Assembly: GCA_002327255.1 (NCBI GenBank)
Contig: DCUM01000092.1
Coordinates: 1 to 17,560, forward strand
Source: a bacterium UBA2214
GTDB lineage: Bacteria; Zhuqueibacterota; Zhuqueibacteria; Residuimicrobiales; Residuimicrobiaceae
DNA: 17,560 bases
Reading direction: 5' to 3'
Every line of letters begins with the position of its first letter. Position 1 is the stretch's first letter. The position numbers and the translations under genes are program-made. Below, one piece after another: positions 1 to 5,884 of this stretch. Under the pieces are notes generated by a model, which searched no databases, was not told where the DNA came from, and was given only the letters and a program-made list of their open reading frames with translations.

Positions 1-282
1 AAATGGAAGGCCGACTTCAAGGCCACGGCGTTTTCGGCCAAATTGAGCGGGTGGGGCCTGCTGGTTTTCGATCAGCTCTATTCCGGGCGGCTGCTCAATG
101 TCCTGGTCGACGAACATCACTACGGCGCCATCTGGGGTGGCATTCCCCTGATCTCGCTCGATGTTTTTGAGCACGCCTATTATCACAAGGATGGCCCCGG
201 CCGCGCGGTCTATATCGATCATTTCATCGATCATCTGCACTGGGGACGCATCGAAGCGCGCTATAAAAGATTCGTCCAATAA
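1..282 (+). CDS. Fe/Mn superoxide dismutase, C-terminal part (5' truncated by window edge)
   Basis: The open frame enters from the left edge and gives 93 residues before the stop. They match the C-terminal alpha/beta domain of iron/manganese superoxide dismutases, which convert superoxide to hydrogen peroxide and oxygen. The signature is DVFEHAYY at fragment residues 54-61: D54 and H58 correspond to the two C-terminal metal ligands of the family's DxWEHxxY motif, and E57 is the dimer-bridging glutamate. The upstream SGWGLLVF (16-23) and downstream YIDHF-(x)5-HW-(x)6-RY also fit. The usual tryptophan after DV is phenylalanine here (F56). Metal preference (Fe, Mn or cambialistic) cannot be read without the N-terminal half. 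It is followed by two terminators and does not appear to belong to the glycan locus. The TTG at 43 is only an internal codon, not a start. Confidence 0.9.
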   Translation, partial: KWKADFKATAFSAKLSGWGLLVFDQLYSGRLLNVLVDEHHYGAIWGGIPLISLDVFEHAYYHKDGPGRAVYIDHFIDHLHWGRIEARYKRFVQ

Positions 283-317
283 TTACCATCCCCATCCGGA
301 TAAACCGGAACCGTTGC

Positions 318-351
318 AGGGCGGGACCTCAGCGCGCCCTTTCCTTTTTTT
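318..351 (+). terminator. Rho-independent terminator downstream of the superoxide dismutase
   Basis: AGGGCG (318-323) pairs with CGCCCT (335-340) around an 11-nt loop, and a T-rich tract (341-351) follows immediately. It lies 36 bases after the superoxide dismutase stop and is oriented to end that transcript. Confidence 0.75.
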
Positions 352-399
352 GCCATTAGGCACAGAACAAGTGCCAGGATACTTGTTTCCAGATGATAA

Positions 400-429
400 A
401 GCCCGGTCGTGAACAGCCGGGCTTTTTTT
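400..429 (+). terminator. Second rho-independent terminator in the convergent intergenic region
   Basis: AGCCCGG (400-406) pairs perfectly with CCGGGCT (417-423), loop of 10 nt, followed by a run of seven T (423-429). It is the stronger of two tandem plus-strand terminators. Read on the minus strand the stem is followed only by a short T stretch, so it would be a weak terminator for the convergent adenosyltransferase gene. Confidence 0.8.
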
Positions 430-524
430 ATGGGCGCGAAAAAAGGGGTACGCCTGGGCGGCAGTTGACGTATCGCTCTATTCATCGTCACTGTGGCTGG
501 TTTCCGGTTTTCGCTGTCATCAGG

Positions 525-1079
525 CTACCATTCCGGATGCACCAATCCGACCCCATTGAGCTTTTCTTCATACCGCGCCAGCAGGAACAGCGCATCGGAG
601 AGCCGGTTGAGATAGGCCAGCAGGTGGGGATTGGCGAGCGGCTCTGCAGCATGCAAGGCGGTGACGCGGCGTTCGCCGCGGCGGATAATGGCGCGCGCCA
701 CATCCAGCAATGCCGAGGATTCCATTTCGCCATACAACACAAACTGCGGCGGGAGTTGCAATTCCGCCTCGATGGCCGGCAACGGTCGCTCCAGGTCAGC
801 CAACGCTTCAGGCCCGAGGCGATGCGGCAAACGCCCCGTCTGATCCGGCGCAGAGGCCAGTTCGCTGTTGATCAGATAGAGATGATTCTGTATCCGCAGA
901 AGCAGCTCTTTGATTTGCAGAGTCCGGCAGCGCGAGCGCGCCAGTCCGATGAAGGCATGCGCTTCGTCCAGCGTCCCATAAGCCTCCGGTCGCAGATCCT
1001 GTTTACGCACACGCCGGCCATTGCGCAATTCCGTGCCCCCGTCATCTCCCTTTCTTGTTGTAATGCTTCGAGGTCTCAT
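525..1079 (-). CDS. pduO: PduO-type cob(I)alamin adenosyltransferase
   Basis: The 184-residue product matches PduO/ATR-family ATP:cob(I)alamin adenosyltransferases, which move the adenosyl group of ATP to reduced cobalamin to make coenzyme B12 in the cytoplasm. Visible family motifs are the N-terminal ATP-binding loop TRKGDDG (8-14), RPEAYGTLDE (30-39), the RRGER segment (133-137) preceded by R128, and YLNRLSD (156-162). Length is typical for a stand-alone ATR. The loop usually written PGG before the arginine helix reads YGE (116-118). The ATG at 1079 has a GGGAG ribosome site four bases upstream. The gene is transcribed towards the superoxide dismutase and divergently from the sensory operon. 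No B12-dependent enzyme or cobalamin synthesis gene is in the window, so its partner is unknown. The dyad at 1092-1106 sits just upstream of its ribosome site. Confidence 0.9.
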   Translation of the reverse strand: MRPRSITTRKGDDGGTELRNGRRVRKQDLRPEAYGTLDEAHAFIGLARSRCRTLQIKELLLRIQNHLYLINSELASAPDQTGRLPHRLGPEALADLERPLPAIEAELQLPPQFVLYGEMESSALLDVARAIIRRGERRVTALHAAEPLANPHLLAYLNRLSDALFLLARYEEKLNGVGLVHPEW

Positions 1080-1091
1080 GGCACTCCCTGA

Positions 1092-1106
1092 TTATTATTT
1101 TGATAA
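1092..1106. promoter_or_regulatory. Candidate operator dyad upstream of the sensory operon
   Basis: TTATTA-TTT-TGATAA is a 15-bp inverted repeat with five of six arm positions pairing. The same pattern, TTATYA-N3-TRATAA, occurs as pairs upstream of the GH9 and symporter genes. It lies 65 bp before the TTG start of the solute-binding protein and 12 bp before the divergent adenosyltransferase start. Inference: a site for the response regulator at 4037-5491, acting in autoregulation. Only a single dyad is present here. Confidence 0.5.
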
Positions 1107-1123
1107 TAAATAGTACTTGAATT

Positions 1124-1139
1124 TGACGGAATTGTTGCT
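1124..1139 (+). promoter_or_regulatory. Weak sigma-54-like promoter candidate before the sensory operon
   Basis: TGAC (1124-1127) and TTGCT (1135-1139) have sigma-54 spacing (10 bases between positions -24 and -12) and a perfect -12 box, but the second G of the -24 GG is A. TTGAAT/TTGACG in the same stretch could instead be a housekeeping -35. Which sigma factor is used cannot be settled from sequence. Confidence 0.2.
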
Positions 1140-1171
1140 AATTTACAAGAAAAAAGTGAGGGAAACCCATC

Positions 1172-2500
1172 TTGGATACGTTTTTCCTGCTCGTAAAACA
1201 ATGGCTGAAACGCTATTATTTTATCTTTATCGCACTTTTGATCGTCAGCCTCAGCTTTATCATTCTCCTGCAGCTCAATCCGCAATCCTTCCTCAGTACG
1301 GATCAGGAAGTAAAGATCAATTTTGCGGATAACATCTCCCGGGCCCATCTCCGTCTGGTCGATCTTTTCAATCAGCGTTATCAGGGCCGCATCCAGGTTG
1401 TGCCTGTTGACCTTCCTTTTGAAAAATTCAGCACCAATGAACGCAAGGAACTGCTGACGCGTACGCTGCGCAGTAAAAGCACCCGGCTCGATGTTTTTGC
1501 GGTGGACCAGATATGGATTTCAAGATTCGCCAAATGGGCGGAACCCCTTGATCCCTTTCTGCCTCGCGAGGAGCGCGACGCCCTGCTCAGCTACGCACTA
1601 AGCTCCTGCATCGATAACGGTAGGCTTGTGGGCGTGCCGTTGTACATCGATATCGGCGTGCTCTATTACCGCCACGACCTGCTGCGTTCGTTTCCGGATG
1701 CCGATTCCATCGAGGCGCAACTGCAGCGCTCCATCACCTGGGATGCGTTGATTGCGCTGCACAACCGTTGGCCGCACAAAAAGGAAAAGCCCTTTTATCT
1801 CTTCCCCGCGGAGGCGTACGAAGGCTTGATGTGCAGTTTCATCGAGAATCTCGCCAGTCAGGACACGGCTCTGTACCGGACGCCCACGGCTTCACTGGTC
1901 ACCCCGCAAGCCGTGCAGGCGCTGCAACTCATGGTCGATCTGATACGGAACCACAAAGCCACGCCTGAAGCGGTGTTGGGGTTCAAAGAGGTCGATGTCT
2001 ATCCTTATGCCCTGGCCCGGGATGCGCTCTTTTTTCGCGGCTGGCCGGGCAATCTCAACAAATATGCCGAGACCGATGCCGAAAAAATCGCCTTGATACG
2101 CATGGCAGCCCTGCCGCACTTTTCAGGGGGGCAGCCCAAAGCGGTGTACGGCGGCTGGAATCTCATGGTGGCGCGCAACTCCACCCGAAAGAAAGAGGCG
2201 TTGACTTTCATCCATTTCCTGCTCACCGAAGAGGCGCAAAAAGTCATGTATGAAACCATGGGGTTTCTCCCGGCCAACAATTCGGTCTATATGGATTCGC
2301 TCTTCTGCGCCCGGCATCCCGGCCTGCGCTACCTGCGCCACCTGCTCGACCATGGCGCGCATCGTCCGGCCAGCGAATATTACACGCAAATATCCGATAT
2401 CATCACCTACGAGTTGCATCGCGCGCTCAAGGGCGAAGTCACAGCGCGGCAGGCTTTGCAGGCAGCGGAACAGCGCATCCATCGCGAGGTTCATCTCTGA
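1172..2500 (+). CDS. Membrane-anchored family 1 extracellular solute-binding protein, likely glycan sensor
   Basis: The 442-residue protein resembles family 1 (sugar-type) extracellular solute-binding proteins. A basic N-terminus and one hydrophobic segment (about 16-34) have no lipobox cysteine, so it is probably held in the inner membrane by an uncleaved anchor with the binding domain in the periplasm. Familiar segments are VKINFAD (47-53), LDVFAVDQIW (106-115), VGVPLYIDIGVLYYRHDLL (153-171) and, near the C-terminus, YGGWNLMVARNSTRKKEALTF (326-346) with EEAQKVMY (353-360). The start is TTG with GAGGG (1158-1162) nine bases before it. It is followed after 33 bases by a histidine kinase and regulator, and no ABC permease or ATPase is nearby. 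The context therefore points to ligand sensing rather than import, as known for XylFII-LytS or ChvE-VirA type systems. The ligand is unknown; a beta-gluco-oligosaccharide is inferred from the locus. Confidence 0.85.
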   Translation: MDTFFLLVKQWLKRYYFIFIALLIVSLSFIILLQLNPQSFLSTDQEVKINFADNISRAHLRLVDLFNQRYQGRIQVVPVDLPFEKFSTNERKELLTRTLRSKSTRLDVFAVDQIWISRFAKWAEPLDPFLPREERDALLSYALSSCIDNGRLVGVPLYIDIGVLYYRHDLLRSFPDADSIEAQLQRSITWDALIALHNRWPHKKEKPFYLFPAEAYEGLMCSFIENLASQDTALYRTPTASLVTPQAVQALQLMVDLIRNHKATPEAVLGFKEVDVYPYALARDALFFRGWPGNLNKYAETDAEKIALIRMAALPHFSGGQPKAVYGGWNLMVARNSTRKKEALTFIHFLLTEEAQKVMYETMGFLPANNSVYMDSLFCARHPGLRYLRHLLDHGAHRPASEYYTQISDIITYELHRALKGEVTARQALQAAEQRIHREVHL

Positions 2501-2533
2501 GCCCTCAAAAGAAGTCATTGTGGATGAACGATC

Positions 2534-4018
2534 ATGAAAATCTTCGATAAATTGCAGCCCTATCATTTTCAGCTCAAGCACGTCATCGTGCTCTTCACCA
2601 TTTTGCTCATTTTCCAGCTGGCCATTTCCTTCGTACACAAGCTCTCGTTGCGCGATTTTCTCGTGCAGACCCAGGACTGGTATCAGCGCGATTCCGCGGA
2701 AAAGCTGGCGAATCTGACCGCTACCTCTCTGGAACTGCTGCTGGAAACCACCCTGCAGAATCCCGACATGGCGCTCGAAGAACAGCGCAAGATGATCCAG
2801 TCGTTCAACATCATCCTCAGTCAGCAGATTCTCCAGGAGCATGTCGAGGATCTCTGTGTATTGGTGCGTAACGGGGATGAAATATACGCCATCGATAATG
2901 GTCAGGACCTCTTTGATTTTCTCGTTTTGCAGCGCTTGCACGCCACGCCGGCATCGCCGCAACATCAGGCGGTGATCCGGCTTTATCGTCAACACCAGGA
3001 GACGCTGCGCGCCAGTGAGCAGATCTTGACCCGGCTTGAAGGGCGCCAGACCTTTCATGTCTTCGTTCCGTTTGTGCCACGCGGGGAATACATGGGCGCG
3101 GTCTATATGAAAAACACGCCCGATTTCAGTTTCATCACCAATGAGATCATCACCAGTTATAACCAGACCAGCCTGATGTTCGTCGCTCTGATTGTCTTCG
3201 GATTGCTGGCCATGTTCTACATCTCATCGTATACCCTGCGGGAAAGGGATGATGCCCAGACGCAGTTGCTGGAGACGCGGGAGAAGCAGATCGCCGAACT
3301 GGTGCATTATCAAAAAGAGGCGCTGTTCACCAAACGCATCTATCATACGCACCACAAAGCGGAAAAAGTGATGGGATTCATCAAGGAGGACCTGCGGCTT
3401 CTCGAACGGGAACGCATCGATGAGATCAAATATCGTGTCACCAGGTATGCCAATTTCATCTCGCGGGTCATCTATGATATGAAATGGTACGACCCGCCAT
3501 TGCAAACGATCCGCAATCCCATATTCAAAACCAATCTCAATGAGGTGATCACCTTCATCGTCAACCATATTTTCTGCCGCGTCGCCACAGATAATAACCT
3601 GATCGATTACGTCATGGCGCTTGACGAGACGATACCATCCATTCCCGTCAATGAATTTGTGATCTGGGAAATTCTCGAACCCCTGATTCAGAACAGCGTC
3701 GATCATGGGGGGGAAGGGGCACTCAGGGTTACGGTGGCAACGCGACACTTCCAGGAACAGGGCCGGATTGAATTGACGGTGGGCGATAACGGCCGGGGCA
3801 TTGCGGCGGAACTCCTGGAGGTGGGCGACTCCGGCATCAAGCGCATCTTCCTGGAACACACCTCCACCAAAAACGACAGCCAGAATAACGGCTATGGCTG
3901 TTATATCGCCCATGAATTCGCCGTGCAGCGCTGCGGCTGGAAGATGGATGCGGAAAACCTGCCGCAGGGCGGATGTCAATTTATCATCTCCATCCCGCTT
4001 GGCCGTGATTTGCTGTAA
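2534..4018 (+). CDS. Transmembrane sensor histidine kinase
   Basis: The 494-residue protein has TM1 at about 17-34, a periplasmic sensor region of about 175 residues, TM2 at about 212-231, a coiled linker (235-265) and a C-terminal HATPase_c domain. ATP-site motifs are clear: N-box EPLIQNSVDHG (382-392, N387), G1 box DNGRG (418-422) and G2 box NGYGCYIAHE (452-461). The phospho-acceptor region is not a standard H-E-x-x-x-P box; the candidate is the HTHHKAEK stretch (271-278) at the head of a predicted helical hairpin (266-316). The periplasmic domain resembles no domain I can name. The gene sits between the solute-binding protein and the regulator (18 bases before the latter), so it presumably reads the binding protein and phosphorylates the regulator. 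The ATG at 2534 has only a weak ribosome site, suggesting coupling to the upstream gene. Confidence 0.88.
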   Translation: MKIFDKLQPYHFQLKHVIVLFTILLIFQLAISFVHKLSLRDFLVQTQDWYQRDSAEKLANLTATSLELLLETTLQNPDMALEEQRKMIQSFNIILSQQILQEHVEDLCVLVRNGDEIYAIDNGQDLFDFLVLQRLHATPASPQHQAVIRLYRQHQETLRASEQILTRLEGRQTFHVFVPFVPRGEYMGAVYMKNTPDFSFITNEIITSYNQTSLMFVALIVFGLLAMFYISSYTLRERDDAQTQLLETREKQIAELVHYQKEALFTKRIYHTHHKAEKVMGFIKEDLRLLERERIDEIKYRVTRYANFISRVIYDMKWYDPPLQTIRNPIFKTNLNEVITFIVNHIFCRVATDNNLIDYVMALDETIPSIPVNEFVIWEILEPLIQNSVDHGGEGALRVTVATRHFQEQGRIELTVGDNGRGIAAELLEVGDSGIKRIFLEHTSTKNDSQNNGYGCYIAHEFAVQRCGWKMDAENLPQGGCQFIISIPLGRDLL

Positions 4019-4036
4019 CTTATATCAGAGGCAACC

Positions 4037-5491
4037 ATGATCTCCTTTTCCGCCATCCATCTCCTGCTCATCGAGGACGAAGAATACGATGTGCGCCGCA
4101 TACGCAACACCATCAGGCCTTTCCAGGAGCGCATCGTCATCGAGGATGTCGCTTCCTCCGGGCAGAGAGCCATCGAACTCTTGCAAAGCCGGCATAACGC
4201 CTATGATGTGGTGATCATGGATTTTCAGATTTCGGGCGGTTTGATGGGGGAGCGGCTGATCCGGCGCATCAAGGAGATCGATCCGACCCTGCAGATCATC
4301 GTCGTCACCAAGATGACCATCAACCTCTCGGATTTTGAATTTGCCAGCCGCTTGCTCGAAGCGGGGGCCATGTGGTATTGCACCAAGTATCCGGGTGACA
4401 TCGAGGAGTATATCTACCAGCCCACCGATTTTCTTCTCAGTATTTTCAACGCCTATGAAAAGAATCGCATGGAGAAGGCGCAGCAGAAATCGGTTCACAA
4501 ATTGCAGAAGAACATCGAGGATATTCTCTGCCGTAAAAAAATCATCGGCGAATCGGCGAGTACACAACGGCTGCAGGCGCAGATCCTGCAGTTTGCCGCC
4601 AGCGAAACCAACGTACTCATACGCGGCTATTCCGGCACAGGCAAGGAACTGGTGGCCACGCATATCCATTATCTGAGCAAACGAAAATTTGAGAATTTTG
4701 TCCCGATCAACTGCGGCAGCCTGCCGGATAATCTCATCGAGAGTGAATTGTTCGGATTCGAAAAGGGCGCATTCACGGGGGCTGCGGCGGGCAAGCCGGG
4801 CCTGTTCGAGATCGCCCACCGCGGCACGATATTCCTGGACGAGATCACCGAGTTGCCCCTGCCGGCGCAATCGAAATTGCTGCGCGTCATCCAGGAGGGC
4901 GAGATCGACAAGATCGGCCGCGTCGAAAAGGTCAAGGTGGATGTGCGCATCATCGCCGCCACCAATAAAAATCTCGAACAGGAGGTGCGCGAGAAGCGCT
5001 TCCGCGAAGATCTCTATTACCGTCTCAATGTGGTCTTTATCGACGTGCCGCCGCTGCGGCAACGGCGCGAAGATATTACGGCGCTGATCGATTATTTCCT
5101 GCAACGCTTCAGCGACGACATGAACCGGCCCAAACCGGAGATCAGTACGGGCGCCAGAGAGCTGCTGCAAGCGTATGACTGGCCCGGCAACGTGCGCGAG
5201 CTCCAGAATGTGGTGCAGCGCCTGCTTTTCCTCGAGGAGCCGCAATTATCCGCAGGCCATGTGCGCATCGTGCTCGGATTCCGGGATGATCTTGCGACGC
5301 AGCCCGGCGCGGAATCGCCTTTCTGGGACGCCGCTAACATTCTGCCGTGGCGGGATATGGAACGGCAGCTCCGCGCTGCCTATTTCTCCTTCGTGCGCGA
5401 ACAGGCCGCCACCGATGCCGACGCGGCGCGGCTGCTCGGCCTCGCCCCCCCCAACTATCACCGCATGTGCAAGGAACTGGGACTCAAATAG
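4037..5491 (+). CDS. NtrC-family sigma-54-dependent response regulator
   Basis: The 484-residue protein has three domains. A receiver domain (about 5-130) has acidic residues E13-D14-E15, phospho-acceptor D62 in VVIMDF and conserved lysine K117. A sigma-54 AAA+ domain (about 168-400) has Walker A GYSGTGK (197-203), the sigma-54-contacting GAFTGA loop (244-249), Walker B IFLDE (265-269), and FREDLYYRLNV (322-332). A Fis-type helix-turn-helix lies at about 440-484 (DADAARLLGL...). The Walker A glutamate usual in this family (GESGTGKE) is tyrosine Y198. AGAGGC lies just before the ATG at 4037. As last gene of the sensor operon and immediately upstream of the glycosidase genes, it probably activates them. 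Two matching sigma-54 promoters with paired upstream dyads are found at 5713-5840 and 13435-13562. Confidence 0.95.
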   Translation: MISFSAIHLLLIEDEEYDVRRIRNTIRPFQERIVIEDVASSGQRAIELLQSRHNAYDVVIMDFQISGGLMGERLIRRIKEIDPTLQIIVVTKMTINLSDFEFASRLLEAGAMWYCTKYPGDIEEYIYQPTDFLLSIFNAYEKNRMEKAQQKSVHKLQKNIEDILCRKKIIGESASTQRLQAQILQFAASETNVLIRGYSGTGKELVATHIHYLSKRKFENFVPINCGSLPDNLIESELFGFEKGAFTGAAAGKPGLFEIAHRGTIFLDEITELPLPAQSKLLRVIQEGEIDKIGRVEKVKVDVRIIAATNKNLEQEVREKRFREDLYYRLNVVFIDVPPLRQRREDITALIDYFLQRFSDDMNRPKPEISTGARELLQAYDWPGNVRELQNVVQRLLFLEEPQLSAGHVRIVLGFRDDLATQPGAESPFWDAANILPWRDMERQLRAAYFSFVREQAATDADAARLLGLAPPNYHRMCKELGLK

Positions 5492-5712
5492 ACGCCCTCA
5501 TCGCAAGATAACCTCCTGATGCCATCACGGCAGGCATGAACGTCATGGCAGCCGCTGCGGCACAGGCATACGCGTTGGAAACGCACGGGAAAGTCTTCAC
5601 GCTCCTGATTCTGGGTACCAGGTGTAATCGGTAACCCGGAAAGTGGCAGCGTCATCGAAGCATCCGCAATCAACTCATCCGGCTCCCCGTCGATCGCCCG
5701 CTCACCGGTATC
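5492..5712. other. Intergenic stretch with no recognised gene
   Basis: The first part of the 393-base gap between the regulator and the GH9 gene. I see no convincing coding frame, RNA gene or terminator with a T-run. An imperfect inverted repeat (GGGTACC near 5613 with GGTAACCC near 5630) could form a hairpin, but no T tract follows it. The rest of the gap holds the operator pair and promoter listed separately. Confidence 0.5.
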
Positions 5713-5750
5713 TTATTAAAATGATAACAAAACGCTTATCAATTTGATAA
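5713..5750. promoter_or_regulatory. Paired upstream activator dyads for the GH9 promoter
   Basis: Two 15-bp dyads: TTATTA-AAA-TGATAA (5713-5727, centre 5720) and the perfect TTATCA-ATT-TGATAA (5736-5750, centre 5743). Centres are 23 bp apart, about two helical turns. They lie 106 and 83 bp upstream of the -24 GG of the promoter at 5815-5840. The symporter promoter has the same arrangement. Placement and symmetry fit enhancer sites for a dimeric NtrC-family activator, most simply the regulator encoded at 4037-5491. The assignment to that protein is inference. Confidence 0.65.
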
Positions 5751-5794
5751 TGTACGCGCCCAATTTGTGGCGTGCGATGGCATAAAAGCAATAG

Positions 5795-5807
5795 AATCAA
5801 TCACTTT
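5795..5807 (+). promoter_or_regulatory. IHF-like site between the activator dyads and the sigma-54 promoter
   Basis: AATCAATCACTTT fits the IHF consensus WATCAANNNNTTR at all but the last position, and lies between the upstream dyads and the -24 box, where DNA bending is often used by sigma-54 systems. The consensus is short and derived from Proteobacteria, so chance is quite possible. Confidence 0.3.
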
Positions 5808-5814
5808 CTGCCCT

Positions 5815-5840
5815 CGTCATCCTCTGGCGTAATTTTTGTA
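5815..5840 (+). promoter_or_regulatory. Sigma-54 (-24/-12) promoter of the GH9 gene
   Basis: TGGCGTA at 5825-5831 is the -24 box and TTGTA at 5836-5840 the -12 box, with exactly 10 bases between GG and GT. The consensus is TGGCACG-N4-TTGCW; here the -12 GC is GT. The same GT variant occurs at the symporter promoter, with 23 of 26 bases identical over the matched block including the flank CGTCATCCT. Predicted transcription start is near 5851, giving a leader of about 34 bases before the ATG at 5885. Confidence 0.7.
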
Positions 5841-5884
5841 ACAAATAAGCCGCTAACAAGTCCTGAAAACATTCCGGGTCCAAT

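Noticed and set aside
393..1091. 232-residue plus-strand frame opposite the adenosyltransferase
   Set aside because: The minus-strand frame has the full set of PduO-type motifs. The plus frame begins in a terminator and has none.
2123..3058. 311-residue minus-strand frame across the binding protein and kinase
   Set aside because: Spans the junction of two well-supported plus-strand genes and shows no recognisable motif.
4025..5245. 406-residue minus-strand frame opposite the response regulator
   Set aside because: Shadow of the regulator gene; composition is that expected of a complementary strand.
5458..5673. 71-residue minus-strand frame with several cysteines in the gap before GH9
   Set aside because: No ribosome site or recognisable family, and it overlaps the regulator's 3' end. 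Cysteine spacing does not form a known metal motif.
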